From W-Chloroflexi-9 sp964414675 (GTDB lineage: Bacteria; Chloroflexota; Dehalococcoidia; UBA2979), in NCBI GenBank assembly GCA_964414675.1, contig CAYPYF010000004.1, positions 8,300 through 72,299 of the forward strand: DNA of 64,000 nucleotides, written 5' to 3'. This document shows positions 8,094 to 16,953 of the stretch, one piece after another; positions within the stretch are counted from its first letter, which is position 1, and each line of letters begins with the position of its first letter. Made by a program: the position numbers and the translations under genes. Under the pieces are notes generated by a model, which had not been told where the DNA came from, made no database searches, and saw nothing but the letters and a program-made list of their open reading frames with translations.

Positions 8094-8573
8094 ATGACCG
8101 TCGACATCCGACGCGGCACCCGGCAGGACGCCGCGCAGATCGCGGAGATCATCGCGGAGCTGCTTCGCGAGCCGACGCCCATCACGTTCGCCCGTGCCCA
8201 GTCGACCGAGGAGGTCGAGCAGTGGATGGACCGCCAGGGCGACAGTGGCGCGTTCTTCGTCGTCGAAGACCGCGGGCGCATCCTGGGATTCGCCACGGTG
8301 GACTTCAACTCGGCTGAGCCGGACGCTGCCACCTTCGGCACGTGGATGCGCGCACAGAACCGCCGCCAGGGCCACGGCACGGCGCTGGCCGAGCACGCCC
8401 TCGGCTTCGCGCGGTCGAAGGGCTACAAGCGCATCAAGGCGCGCCTCCCGCAGAACAACGAGGCGGCGCTCTCCTACCTCTCTTCGATCGGCGCGATGGT
8501 GCCCCTGTTCAATCCCGGCACGAGTTTCGAGCTGCCCATCTACCAGGGCGGAGACCAGGACGGCGACTCATGA
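8094..8573 (+). CDS. GNAT family N-acetyltransferase
   Basis: A 159-residue GNAT protein. The acetyl-CoA site appears as WMRAQNRRQGHGTALAEHALGFARSKGYKRIKARL, a close match to the R-x-x-G-x-G/A signature, followed by NNEAALSYLSSIGA. AGGAGG precedes the ATG. Its stop overlaps the next gene (ATGA), and it sits between carA and carB in the pyr operon, so it should follow pyrimidine demand. The substrate is unknown, and a direct role in pyrimidine synthesis is not established. Confidence 0.88.
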   Translation: MTVDIRRGTRQDAAQIAEIIAELLREPTPITFARAQSTEEVEQWMDRQGDSGAFFVVEDRGRILGFATVDFNSAEPDAATFGTWMRAQNRRQGHGTALAEHALGFARSKGYKRIKARLPQNNEAALSYLSSIGAMVPLFNPGTSFELPIYQGGDQDGDS

Positions 8574-9334
8574 CCTCTACCGACACGCAGGCGATCGCCG
8601 AGGCGTACGCGGAGCGTCGCGAGCGTGACTGGAATGACTTCGTCACTGGCACCGGACCGCTCCCCGACTGGTGGGCGCTCTGGGATCAGCGCTCGTTCGG
8701 CTGGCGCGTCCCGATCGAGTTCCTGCAGCCCGTCGGGCTCGAGGCGCCCGACACCTTCGCCAGCCTGGAGCCGGTGCTGGAGGTGCTCCGCGGCCTGCCG
8801 GAGGTGGACATCGTCCCGACCGAGTGGCTGCACATGACCTGGGTCCGCTGCGGGTTCCTGATGTCCACGGACATCATGTGGTCGCAGGTGGAGTCGTTCT
8901 ACGTGAACGCGGCCCCGCGCCTCCGACGCATCGAGCCGTTCACCCTCAAGCTGCGCGGGCTCTCCGTCGCGGACGGTGAGCGTATCTACCTCGGCGTCGA
9001 GGATGGCGGCACCTACCGAGAGGCGCGCCGCCTCGCGAAGCTCGGCGTGCCCAAGGTGTGGGAGGTCATGAAGGACGACCCGCTGATCGACGCGGACGGG
9101 AACGACTCGTTCATCCCGGTCGTGGACATCGGCTACTTCACCGGCAAGGGCGATCGCGCGAAGGTCGCCACGGCGCTGGAGCCGTTCCGCGACATCGAGG
9201 TCGGTGATGTCTCGGTCACCCACGCCAAGCTGGCGCGACTCCCGATCCTGCCGCACAGCCACTACGAAATGATCGATGTCGTCGCCGAGATCCCGATGCT
9301 GGGTGCGGCTCACCGCGGGGGGTACCACAACTGA
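8570..9334 (+). CDS. Putative 2H phosphoesterase / 2'-5' RNA ligase-like protein
   Basis: A 254-residue protein. It has TEWLHMTWVRCGF, resembling the first HxT/S motif of 2H phosphoesterases, and near the C-terminus VSVTHAKLARLPILPH, a weaker second H-x-K/T motif. These give two histidine motifs with a plausible spacing of about 125 residues. Family members act on cyclic or 2'-5' phosphodiesters or ligate tRNA halves. The assignment is moderate because the motifs are divergent. It is translationally coupled to the GNAT gene upstream and apparently to carB downstream (CTGA). Confidence 0.5.
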   Translation: MTSTDTQAIAEAYAERRERDWNDFVTGTGPLPDWWALWDQRSFGWRVPIEFLQPVGLEAPDTFASLEPVLEVLRGLPEVDIVPTEWLHMTWVRCGFLMSTDIMWSQVESFYVNAAPRLRRIEPFTLKLRGLSVADGERIYLGVEDGGTYREARRLAKLGVPKVWEVMKDDPLIDADGNDSFIPVVDIGYFTGKGDRAKVATALEPFRDIEVGDVSVTHAKLARLPILPHSHYEMIDVVAEIPMLGAAHRGGYHN

Positions 9335-12300
9335 CGTCGCCTAGCCCTGATCTCGCCGGCGCACTGGAGCCGGCCGCTACCACGCACCCTGATCGCCCCG
9401 CCAAGCCCACGTCCGTCCTGATCATCGGGAGCGGACCGATCGTGATCGGCCAGGCTGCCGAGTTCGACTACGCCGGGACGCAGGCCTGCAAGGCCATGCG
9501 CGAGGAGGGCATCCGCTCGATCCTCGTGAACTCCAACCCGGCCACGATCATGACCGACGAGGGCGTCGCGGACGTCGTCTACATCGAGCCACTGACCGTC
9601 GAGGTCCTCGAGCGGATCATCGCCCGGGAGCGCCCGGAGGCGCTGCTGCCGACGCTCGGCGGCCAGACCGGCCTCAACCTCGCCGTCGAGCTCGCCGAGG
9701 CCGGCATCCTCGACAAGTACAACGTCCGCCTCCTCGGCTCCAGCGTGCGCACGATCAAGCTTGCCGAGGACCGCGAGATGTTCCGCGACCTTCTCCGCGA
9801 GATCGGCGAGCCCGTCCCGCCGAGCGAGGTCGTCAGCACGTGGGAGCAGGCCCAGGCCGCCCTCGACACGGTGGGGCTGCCCGCGATCATCCGGCCCGCG
9901 TACACCCTCGGCGGCACCGGCGGTGGCATCGCCCGGACCGTGGAGGAGTACGAGCGCTTCTGCAAGAGCGGCATCGCCGCGTCGCCGATCAACCAGGTCC
10001 TCGTCGAGCAGTCGCTGCTCGGGTGGAAGGAGCTGGAGTACGAGGTGATGCGGGACGGCAACGATACCTGCATCACGATCTGCAACATGGAGAACCTGGA
10101 CCCGATGGGGGTCCACACCGGCGACAGCATCGTCGTCGCGCCCTCGCAGACGCTCTCCGACCGCGAGTACCACATGCTCCGGAACAGCGCGCTGAAGATC
10201 ATCCGCGCGCTGGGCATCGAGGGCGGCTGCAACGTGCAGTTCGCGCTCGCCCCGCGTCCTGACGTCGTCGACTGGCCGGACGCCGAGGACGCCCCGGTCC
10301 TCCCGTACCACGTCATCGAGGTGAACCCGCGCGTCTCGCGGTCCTCGGCGCTCGCATCGAAGGCGACCGGGTATCCGATCGCGCGCGTAGCCGCGAAGAT
10401 CGCGATCGGGAAGCACCTCCACGAGATCGAGAACTCCGTCACGCGCCGCACGACAGCCGCCTTCGAGCCGGCGATCGACTACGTCGTGGTGAAGATCCCG
10501 CGCTGGCCGTTCGACAAGTTCGCCACCGGCGACCGTCAACTCGGGACGCAGATGAAGGCAACCGGCGAGGTCATGGCGATCGAGCGGACCTTCGAGGCCG
10601 CCCTCCAGAAGGCGATCCGCTCCCTCGAGTTCGGGCAGCGCTCGATCCTCTGGCAGTCGCCGGACTGGAAGGACGCGCCTCCCCTGGGCGCGACCGACGA
10701 GCGCATCTGGGCGCTCCTCGCATCGGTCCGCCGAGGCATCCCGCTGAGCGAGATCTCGGAGCGCAGTGGTGGCGTCGACCCGTGGTTCGTCGAACGCCTC
10801 GCCCGGATCGTCGAGATGGAGAAGCGCCTCCTCGCCGAGGACCTCGACCCTGCCCTGCTGCGCCAGGCGAAGCGGATGGGGTTCGCCGACCGCGACATCG
10901 CCACGCTCGCCGACCGCCTGCCGACGCAGGTGCGCGCGCTTCGCGACGAGTGGGGGATCCGGCCCGTCTACAAGATGGTGGACACCTGCGCCGCCGAGTT
11001 CGACGCCGTGACGCCGTACTTCTATTCCACCTACGAGGACGAGAACGAGGCGCCGCCGACCGGACGCCAGTCCATGCTCGTGATCGGCTCAGGCCCGATC
11101 CGCATCGGGCAGGGGATCGAGTTCGACTACTGCTCCGTACGCGCCGCGCGCGCGCTGCAAGAAGCCGGGATCGAGTCGATCATGGCTAACTCCAACCCGG
11201 AGACGGTCTCCACGGACTTCGACACCTCCGACCGGCTCTACTTCGAACCCCTCGACGAGGAGTCGATCCGTGACCTCCTCGAGAACGAAGCCGGCGACAG
11301 CGGCGAGGCGCCACCCTCGATCGTGCAGTTCGGCGGCCAGACCGCGGTGAACATGGCGCGCCCGCTCCACAACGCCGCGCTCCCCATCGCCGGGTCGTCC
11401 GCGGACGCGATCGACATCGCCGAGGAGCGCGGGCGCTTCAGCACGCTCCTCGCCGAGCTCGACATCCCCCAGCCGCCCGGCACGGCCGTCACGAACCTCG
11501 AGGACGCCCTCAGCACCGCACAGGCGATCGGATATCCGGTCCTCGTGCGTCCCTCGTACGTCCTTGGCGGGCGCGCGATGGAGGTGGTGCAGGACGCGAA
11601 CGAGCTCGTGCGCTACTTCGCCGCCGCGCTCGCGGAGAACACCGGCTCCGTGCTCATCGACAAGTTCCTCGTCGGCCCCGAGGTCGAAGTGGACGCGATC
11701 TGCGACGGCGAGCGGGTGCTGATCCCCGGCATCATGGAGCACATCGAGCGGGCCGGGGTGCACTCGGGCGACTCGATGGCGGTATACCCGCCGCAGAACC
11801 TCACGACGCGGCAGCGCGATGCGCTGGTCGACTACACCACGCGGATGGCGCTCGGCCTCGGGGTGCGTGGGCTGATGAACGTCCAGTTCGTGATCGCGCC
11901 CGAGAGCGACCCGACCGGCCCCGGCGTGTTCGTGATCGAGGTGAACCCGCGCTCGTCCCGGACGGTGCCGTTCCTCTCGAAGGTCACGGGTGTGCCGATG
12001 GTGTCGCTCTCGGTGAACATCATGCTCGGCAAGTCGCTCAAGGATCAGGGGTACGAGGGCGGCCTGTGGCCGGAGCGGAACCTCGTGGCGGTGAAGGCCC
12101 CCGTGTTCTCGATGCAGAAGCTCGTGGATGTCGATACGTTCCTCGGGCCTGAGATGAAGTCCACCGGCGAGGTGATGGGCGTCGACCACACCTTCGAGCC
12201 GGCCGTCCGCAAGGCGATGATCGCCTCGGGCCTCGAGGTGCGTCCCGGCACGGGCTTCCTCCTGTCGATCTCGAACCAGACGAAGGCGCAGGCGACGCCC

Positions 12301-12657
12301 CTCCTCCGGCTCCTCCACGAGGCCGGCTGCCCGCTCTTCGCCACCGAAGGCACCGCCGCGCTCATCAAGCAGCTCGGGCTGCCGGTCCAGCTCGTCACGA
12401 AGCGCCTCAACGAGGGGCATCCCAACGTGGTGGACGTCATCCGCGACGGCACCGTGGGCGCCGTCATCAACACGATCGAGGGCGGCCGCGCCGAGGTCCG
12501 CCGCGACGGGTTCCACATCCGCCGCGCGGCCACGGAGATGCGCGTCCCCTGCTTCACCTCCATGGACACGGCGGCGGCGGCAATCACGGCGCTCGTGGTG
12601 GCCGGCGACTACGAGGTGGCGCCGTTGCTGGAGTACCGCGACGGGATCCGCGCATGA
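9331..12657 (+). CDS. carB: Carbamoyl-phosphate synthase large subunit, apparent CTG start
   Basis: Uses ammonia from CarA, bicarbonate and two ATP to make carbamoyl phosphate. Two ATP-grasp halves are clear, each starting with an S/M-x-IIGSGPI block (about 9412 and 11080). A C-terminal MGS-like regulatory domain (ATEGTAALIKQLGLPVQLV) follows. The conserved N-terminal SVLIIGSGPIVIGQ has no ATG, GTG or TTG upstream of it. GTG 9442 would delete it. CTG 9331 overlaps the previous stop as CTGA with a GGGGGG run (9317-9322) 8 nt upstream, giving 1108 residues. The enzyme identity is firm but the start is inferred. Confidence 0.9.
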   Translation: MTSPSPDLAGALEPAATTHPDRPAKPTSVLIIGSGPIVIGQAAEFDYAGTQACKAMREEGIRSILVNSNPATIMTDEGVADVVYIEPLTVEVLERIIARERPEALLPTLGGQTGLNLAVELAEAGILDKYNVRLLGSSVRTIKLAEDREMFRDLLREIGEPVPPSEVVSTWEQAQAALDTVGLPAIIRPAYTLGGTGGGIARTVEEYERFCKSGIAASPINQVLVEQSLLGWKELEYEVMRDGNDTCITICNMENLDPMGVHTGDSIVVAPSQTLSDREYHMLRNSALKIIRALGIEGGCNVQFALAPRPDVVDWPDAEDAPVLPYHVIEVNPRVSRSSALASKATGYPIARVAAKIAIGKHLHEIENSVTRRTTAAFEPAIDYVVVKIPRWPFDKFATGDRQLGTQMKATGEVMAIERTFEAALQKAIRSLEFGQRSILWQSPDWKDAPPLGATDERIWALLASVRRGIPLSEISERSGGVDPWFVERLARIVEMEKRLLAEDLDPALLRQAKRMGFADRDIATLADRLPTQVRALRDEWGIRPVYKMVDTCAAEFDAVTPYFYSTYEDENEAPPTGRQSMLVIGSGPIRIGQGIEFDYCSVRAARALQEAGIESIMANSNPETVSTDFDTSDRLYFEPLDEESIRDLLENEAGDSGEAPPSIVQFGGQTAVNMARPLHNAALPIAGSSADAIDIAEERGRFSTLLAELDIPQPPGTAVTNLEDALSTAQAIGYPVLVRPSYVLGGRAMEVVQDANELVRYFAAALAENTGSVLIDKFLVGPEVEVDAICDGERVLIPGIMEHIERAGVHSGDSMAVYPPQNLTTRQRDALVDYTTRMALGLGVRGLMNVQFVIAPESDPTGPGVFVIEVNPRSSRTVPFLSKVTGVPMVSLSVNIMLGKSLKDQGYEGGLWPERNLVAVKAPVFSMQKLVDVDTFLGPEMKSTGEVMGVDHTFEPAVRKAMIASGLEVRPGTGFLLSISNQTKAQATPLLRLLHEAGCPLFATEGTAALIKQLGLPVQLVTKRLNEGHPNVVDVIRDGTVGAVINTIEGGRAEVRRDGFHIRRAATEMRVPCFTSMDTAAAAITALVVAGDYEVAPLLEYRDGIRA

Positions 12658-13322
12658 CCGTCACGCCGCGCGTGAAGGCGGTGCTCTTCGACCTCGACGG
12701 GACGCTCGTCGACTCCCTGCCGACGATCGCCGAGGCGATGGCGGAGGCCGCCCGTCTCCACGGCCTGGACGCCACCGCCGAGCAGATCATCCCGTTCATC
12801 GGCGCGCCGATGAACATCCTGGTCGAGGAGATCTACGGCGTCAGCGAGGAGGTGGCGAACGCGGTGAACGAGGACTATGTCCGCCTCTATCACGCGGACT
12901 ACATCCAGCGGACCCCGCCCCACGATGGTGCGGGCGCGCTCCTCGAGGCGCTGCGTGCTGCCGGCGTGCGGCTGGCCGTGGTCACCAACAAGCGCGACGA
13001 AGGCGCGCACCTGATGACTGGCATCCAGGGCTGGAACCGGCACTTCGAGGTCATCCACGGCCGCGAGTCCGGAGCGCCGAAGCCGCTGCCCGAGGCCGCC
13101 CACGCCGCCCTCCGGAAGCTCGGCGTGGCGCCCTCGGACGCGGCCTTCGTCGGCGACACGGAGTTCGACATGATCTGTGCGCGTGACGCCGGGGTCGCAG
13201 TCATCATCGGCCTGGTCGGATCCCGCGACGCCGAGCACCTCCGTGCCGATGGCGCGACGCACATCGTGCATTCACTCACCGAGGTCGCTCCGCTGCTGCT
13301 CGCCGCCGAGGTCACCCCGTGA
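12654..13322 (+). CDS. HAD hydrolase, phosphoglycolate phosphatase-like
   Basis: A 222-residue haloacid dehalogenase-type phosphatase. Motif I is VLFDLDGTLVDS (nucleophile and acid Asp), motif II is AVVTNKR, the motif III lysine is in APKPLPEAAHAALRKLG and motif IV is FVGDTEFDMICARDAG. The C1 helical cap fits the Gph/PPi-phosphatase group. It is coupled to carB by ATGA and to pyrK by a GTGA overlap. In a pyr operon it could dephosphorylate a pyrimidine nucleotide or a damaged metabolite, but the substrate cannot be read from sequence. Confidence 0.9.
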   Translation: MTVTPRVKAVLFDLDGTLVDSLPTIAEAMAEAARLHGLDATAEQIIPFIGAPMNILVEEIYGVSEEVANAVNEDYVRLYHADYIQRTPPHDGAGALLEALRAAGVRLAVVTNKRDEGAHLMTGIQGWNRHFEVIHGRESGAPKPLPEAAHAALRKLGVAPSDAAFVGDTEFDMICARDAGVAVIIGLVGSRDAEHLRADGATHIVHSLTEVAPLLLAAEVTP

Positions 13323-14095
13323 GGTCGTTCGTCGCCGAGGTCACGGAGAGCGTGCGCCTCTACGGCGACACCCACGCCGTGTGGTTCCAGCGCCCCGACC
13401 ACCTTGCATCGGCGGTCCCCGGGCAGTTCGTCATGGCCTACGCCGGCGAGTCGTTCGACCCGCTGCTCGGGCGGGCGTTCTCGATCTACCGGCTGCGCGA
13501 GGGCGCGGACGGCCCCGAGTTCGCCATCCTCTTCGATGTCGTGGGCCGTGGGACGGAGTGGCTCTCGCAGCGTCGCGTGGGCGACGAGGTGCGGATGGTC
13601 GGCCCGCTCGGACGGGGCTTCGAACCTCGCGCGCGCGTCCAGAAGATGCTGCTGGTGGGTGGCGGGATCGGGGTCGCGCCGCTCGTGTGGTTCGCGGACG
13701 CCCTCGTCGCGCAGGGCCGCGAGGTCACGATGGTGCTCGGCGGACGCAGCGCCGCCCAGATCTACCCGGCGACCCTCCTCCCGTCCGAGGTCGAACTCAT
13801 CGTCGCGACCGAGGACGGCTCGCTCGGAGAGACGGGGCGCGTGACCGCGCCGTTCGAGCGCCTCCTCTCTTGGTGCGACCAGGCGTTCGCCTGCGGCCCG
13901 GAGCCGATGTTCGAGGCGCTGTACAACGTCACGCGCGACAGTGGCACCAACAAGCCCGTGCAGGGCCTCCTGGAGGCGCGCATGGCCTGTGGCCTGGGCA
14001 TCTGCTACTCGTGCGCCGTCTTCCCCCGCAAGGGCGGCGTGAAGCTCGTCTGCCACGACGGCCCGATGTTCGACCTCCGAGACCTCTACGCGTGA
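13319..14095 (+). CDS. pyrK: Dihydroorotate dehydrogenase electron-transfer subunit
   Basis: Moves electrons from the class 1B PyrD flavin to NAD via FAD and a 2Fe-2S cluster. The FAD domain includes LGRAFSIYRL, and the NAD domain has KMLLVGGGIGVAPLVWFADAL and ACGPEPMF. The C-terminal cluster ligands lie in ARMACGLGICYSCAVFP and LVCHDGP (four cysteines). GTG 13319 overlaps the HAD stop. The partner gene pyrD is about 3.2 kb downstream in a separate unit. Confidence 0.94.
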   Translation: MRSFVAEVTESVRLYGDTHAVWFQRPDHLASAVPGQFVMAYAGESFDPLLGRAFSIYRLREGADGPEFAILFDVVGRGTEWLSQRRVGDEVRMVGPLGRGFEPRARVQKMLLVGGGIGVAPLVWFADALVAQGREVTMVLGGRSAAQIYPATLLPSEVELIVATEDGSLGETGRVTAPFERLLSWCDQAFACGPEPMFEALYNVTRDSGTNKPVQGLLEARMACGLGICYSCAVFPRKGGVKLVCHDGPMFDLRDLYA

Positions 14096-14346
14096 GACGG
14101 CTGCTCCAGCCCTCGCTACTCCCCATCCCCCTCGGCCTCATCATCGGGATCGCGGCGGCAGCCACGGTCGTCGACACGCAGCCGACGATCCTCGGGTGGG
14201 TGCTCTGCGTCGGCCTCGGGCTCATGGGTGGCGCCTTCGTCGCGAGCCTCGCGAGCGGCGACGCAATGGTCAGCGGCCCCGCCCCGCGCCGCGGCGGGCG
14301 GAGCGAGGCCCCATGGCTCGACCCGCCGTCCGAGGACGACGACTGA
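14092..14346 (+). CDS. Small two-helix membrane protein of the pyr operon
   Basis: An 84-residue protein starting at GTG 14092, which overlaps the pyrK stop (GTGA). It has two predicted membrane helices, PLGLIIGIAAAATVV and ILGWVLCVGLGLMGGAFVAS. These are followed by a polar, acidic C-terminal tail (SEAPWLDPPSEDDD). No family is recognised. The tight coupling suggests co-expression with pyrK, and a membrane-tethering or transport-accessory role is only a guess. Confidence 0.7.
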   Translation: MRRLLQPSLLPIPLGLIIGIAAAATVVDTQPTILGWVLCVGLGLMGGAFVASLASGDAMVSGPAPRRGGRSEAPWLDPPSEDDD

Positions 14347-14371
14347 CCGGCCCGACCAACCGTCGGGCATG

Positions 14372-14401
14372 CAACGAGGCGGCCGGTCGGCCGCCTCGTT
14401 G
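14372..14401. terminator. Bidirectional hairpin between convergent genes
   Basis: Perfect 14-bp inverted repeat, arms CAACGAGGCGGCCG and CGGCCGCCTCGTTG with a 2-nt centre. It lies between the end of the pyr operon (14346) and the end of the convergent NYN gene (14434). There is no long T-tract, so it may act as a bidirectional 3'-end structure. Confidence 0.65.
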
Positions 14402-14433
14402 GGTTCAGGACGCGCTCCGCCTCAGGATCTGCG

Positions 14434-15474
14434 TTACAGGATCTGCCTGACGACCCGGTCGAGCTCGAAGTAGTGGTCTGCGATCGCGCGCATCTCGATC
14501 GAGGTGCTCCCAGCGAAGGCGACGACCTCGACGCGGACGCCCTTCTGCTGCACCACCTCGACGGCGCGGGCGAAGTCCGCGTCCCCGGAGACGATGCAGA
14601 TGACGTCCACGCGGTCCGCCATCATCACCATGTCGACGGCCATCTCGACGTCGAAGTTGCCCTTGATCGAGCCGTCCGAGAAGCGCTTGAGGGGCTTCGT
14701 GACGATGCGGTACTCGTGCGGGACGAACGGAGCGACGAAGCGCTGCTGCTCGACGGGCTCGCGCGGGTCGTCCGAGACCGGCGAGTACGCCGTCGCACGG
14801 ACCAGGTCGCGGCCCTCGGTGATCATCTTGAGCAGCTTGCCCATGTTCAGGGAGCCGTCGCCCTCGTACCCGTAGATCAGGTTGGGGACGTCGACGAAGA
14901 CGGCGACACGCGGGCGGTAGCCGCTGGACACGATCCGGGTACCGAGGTGCTCGATGCCCTCGCGCAGCTCGGCCAGCATCGCCTCCTGGCGCGCGACGGC
15001 CTCCTGCAGCGCGCTGAGGTCGCCGTCGGCGGCGGGAGCCGCCGCCCGGCGCGTCCGCGGCTTGGGCTTCTCCTCGACCACGGTCGTGTCTTCTGGCTCC
15101 TCGACCGCTTCGGCGGAGTCATCGGTCGACGCTGGCGCGTCGTCCTCGGAGCGGCTGCGCCCGCGGCCGCCACGGCGGCTGCGGCGGACCCGCGGCTTCT
15201 CGTCGCCGTCCACGTCGCTGTCGCCCTCGGCAGCAGCCGGACGGCGGGGGCGCTTCGGTGCGTCCTCGGACTCCTCGGCAGCAGGGGCCGGACGTGCGGC
15301 GCGTGCGGGGCGAGGGGTACGAGCGGGCTTCTCGTCGTCCTCGGAGGTCGAGGAGCGTCGCACGGCCGGTGCGTCAGAGGCCCGCCGGCGGCCGGCGATC
15401 ATGGAGTCGAGCCGCCGCGACCGGGGCGCACTGCCCTCGTCGGACGCGTCCATGATGGGTTCGGGTGGGGTCAC
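14434..15474 (-). CDS. NYN domain protein (LabA/DUF88-like) with long disordered N-terminus
   Basis: A 346-residue protein in two parts. Residues 1-160 are low-complexity and charged, rich in R, E, D, P and A (RRSRRGGRGRSRSEDD). The C-terminal ~150 residues are a NYN (PIN-like nuclease) domain: VAVFVDVPNLIYGYEG, DVEMAVDMVMMA, CIVSGDADFARAVEVVQQKGVRVEVVAF. The three acidic clusters expected for metal binding are present. The family is linked to RNA cleavage, and the R-rich tail could bind RNA (inference). It overlaps the mrp stop upstream by 4 bp, so they form an operon. Confidence 0.88.
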   Translation of the reverse strand: MTPPEPIMDASDEGSAPRSRRLDSMIAGRRRASDAPAVRRSSTSEDDEKPARTPRPARAARPAPAAEESEDAPKRPRRPAAAEGDSDVDGDEKPRVRRSRRGGRGRSRSEDDAPASTDDSAEAVEEPEDTTVVEEKPKPRTRRAAAPAADGDLSALQEAVARQEAMLAELREGIEHLGTRIVSSGYRPRVAVFVDVPNLIYGYEGDGSLNMGKLLKMITEGRDLVRATAYSPVSDDPREPVEQQRFVAPFVPHEYRIVTKPLKRFSDGSIKGNFDVEMAVDMVMMADRVDVICIVSGDADFARAVEVVQQKGVRVEVVAFAGSTSIEMRAIADHYFELDRVVRQIL

Positions 15475-16502
15475 AGGGCGCCTGCCTCTCCGGCAAACTG
15501 GAGGACGGAGCAGCGCGCGGCCACTTGCTCGGCCAGGTGGATGAACGCCAGAGTCTGCTCGGACTCCGGCTCAGCGATGACGACGGGACGACCGGTGTCG
15601 CCGCCGATGCGGACAGCTGCGGACAGCGGCACCTCGCCGAGGAACTCGACGCCGAGGGCCTCGGCCGCCTCACGTGCGCCACCCCGCCCGAAGATGTCGC
15701 TGCTCATGTTCTCGATGACGCCGAAGATCGGGACGCCGAGGCGGTCGAACATCCCCACGGCCTTGGAAGCATCCTCGACGGACACCTTGGACGGCGTCGA
15801 GACGACGACGGCGCCGGCGATCAGCGCCTCCTGCGCCATGCTCATCGACGCGTCAGACGTCCCCGGGGGCAGGTCGACGATCAGGTAGTCCAGCTCGCCC
15901 CAGTCGACATCGTGCATCAGCTGGCGGACACCGGACCCGATCATCGGGCCGCGCCAGACGACGGGCGTGCCGGGCGGCAGGACGAAGCCGAGCGAGACGG
16001 CCTTGATGCCGTGCGCCTCGATCGCCCTCAGGCCCTGCTCACCGGAGGAGAGGATGCCGCCCTCGATGCCGAGCATCGTCGGGATGTTCGGGCCCGTGAT
16101 GTCGGCGTCCAGCAGTCCGACCGACGCACCGAGCCTCGCGAGCGTGACCGCGAGGTTCACGGAGACGGTGGACTTCCCGACGCCGCCCTTGTTGGAGGCG
16201 ACCGCGATCACGTTCCGGACGCCGGTGATCGGCTTCGGGCCGCCCTCGCGGGTGGTCGAGCGCACCTCGGCGCCCCAGTCGATCGCGATCTCCTGGATAC
16301 CGAGCGGGGCGAGCGCAGCGCGGACATCCGTGTCGATGGTTTCGCGGAGCGGACAGGCGGGGGTGGTGAGGATGAGTTCCATGGCCACGCGATCCCCCTC
16401 GATGGAGAGGTTCCGGACCATGTTCAGCGAGACGATGTCCCGGTGAAGTTCTGGGTCGTTGACGGTCTTGAGCGCCGTGAGTACGGCAGCCTGTTCGACC
16501 AT
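15471..16502 (-). CDS. Mrp/ApbC-type iron-sulfur carrier ATPase lacking CxxC
   Basis: A 343-residue Mrp/NBP35-family P-loop protein. It has an N-terminal MIP18/DUF59 domain (VLTALKTVNDPELHRDIVSLNMV and LTTPACPLRE), then the deviant Walker A ASNKGGVGKSTVSVNLA and the DLPPGTSDASM motif. Family members carry or insert Fe-S clusters. The stretch after ENMS that normally holds the CxxC cluster ligands reads ENMSSDIFGRGGAREA, with no cysteine pair, so a bound bridging cluster by the usual ligands is unlikely. Translationally coupled to the NYN gene. Confidence 0.9.
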   Translation of the reverse strand: MVEQAAVLTALKTVNDPELHRDIVSLNMVRNLSIEGDRVAMELILTTPACPLRETIDTDVRAALAPLGIQEIAIDWGAEVRSTTREGGPKPITGVRNVIAVASNKGGVGKSTVSVNLAVTLARLGASVGLLDADITGPNIPTMLGIEGGILSSGEQGLRAIEAHGIKAVSLGFVLPPGTPVVWRGPMIGSGVRQLMHDVDWGELDYLIVDLPPGTSDASMSMAQEALIAGAVVVSTPSKVSVEDASKAVGMFDRLGVPIFGVIENMSSDIFGRGGAREAAEALGVEFLGEVPLSAAVRIGGDTGRPVVIAEPESEQTLAFIHLAEQVAARCSVLQFAGEAGAL

Positions 16503-16807
16503 AGTTGCGAATCCTTACGTCAAGTAACTACGTGCCGCGCCCCTCGGCGGCCGGTCCTGCACAGCCAACCGGAGGAGGCTGGGGAACCATCAGAGCGTCC
16601 CGAGCGTTATCTGGGCACACAGGCCTGCTGGGCGCTCAGCGGGTGGTGTCTGACGGGTATAGGGGGTCGCACACGAGAGCGGCCAGAATGCCCGGCACAT
16701 CGAGTATAGGGAGCCGTCCCGCTAGGGCGAAACGGCGATAAACGGGTTCTGTGATGCGGACTTCACTGCGAATTATCGAAACGCAGCAGTTGCTTAACAC
16801 CCACACA

Positions 16808-16837
16808 TTGACCCGCTACGCCGTTGGCTTGGATGAT
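16808..16837 (+). promoter_or_regulatory. Candidate promoter for the small CxxH/CxxC protein gene
   Basis: TTGACC at 16808-16813, then 17-18 bp, then GGATGA/GATGAT at 16831-16837. This would give a leader of about 90-110 nt that ends in a hairpin (16896-16926). Confidence 0.4.
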
Positions 16838-16895
16838 CTGCGGGCTGGACGTGCAGGTTCGGTGCGGCCCTCAATGGCCGCTACGGCGCGGAGGC

Positions 16896-16926
16896 GACGA
16901 CAGGCTGCACCCTGCGGGGTGTCGTC
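16896..16926 (+). promoter_or_regulatory. Stem-loop in leader of the small CxxH/CxxC gene
   Basis: GACGA pairs with TCGTC and CACCC with GGGTG around a TGCG loop, with a 7-nt bulge on the left arm. It ends 6 nt before ATG 16933 and 27 nt before ATG 16954. It could modulate translation. Confidence 0.35.
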
Positions 16927-16953
16927 ACCGCCATGAAGGAACTGAGACCGGTT

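Larger units (their letters stand above)
16503..16932. other. Intergenic region with promoter and hairpin leader
   Basis: A 430-bp spacer between divergent mrp and the small CxxH/CxxC protein gene. No convincing ORF or known RNA family was recognised. GTATAGGG occurs twice, at about 16657 and 16703 (CCCTATAC on the minus strand), and could be minus-strand -10-like elements for mrp. The right part holds a plus promoter candidate (16808-16837) and a stem-loop just before the small ORF. Confidence 0.5.

Noticed and set aside
9442..12657. GTG 9442 as the start of carB
   Set aside because: It would delete the conserved first ATP-grasp strand SVLIIGSGPIV, which is encoded in frame just upstream.
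16503..16932. SRP RNA, RNase P RNA or cobalamin riboswitch in the large spacer
   Set aside because: None of the conserved cores of these RNAs was found. Only short stems are visible.
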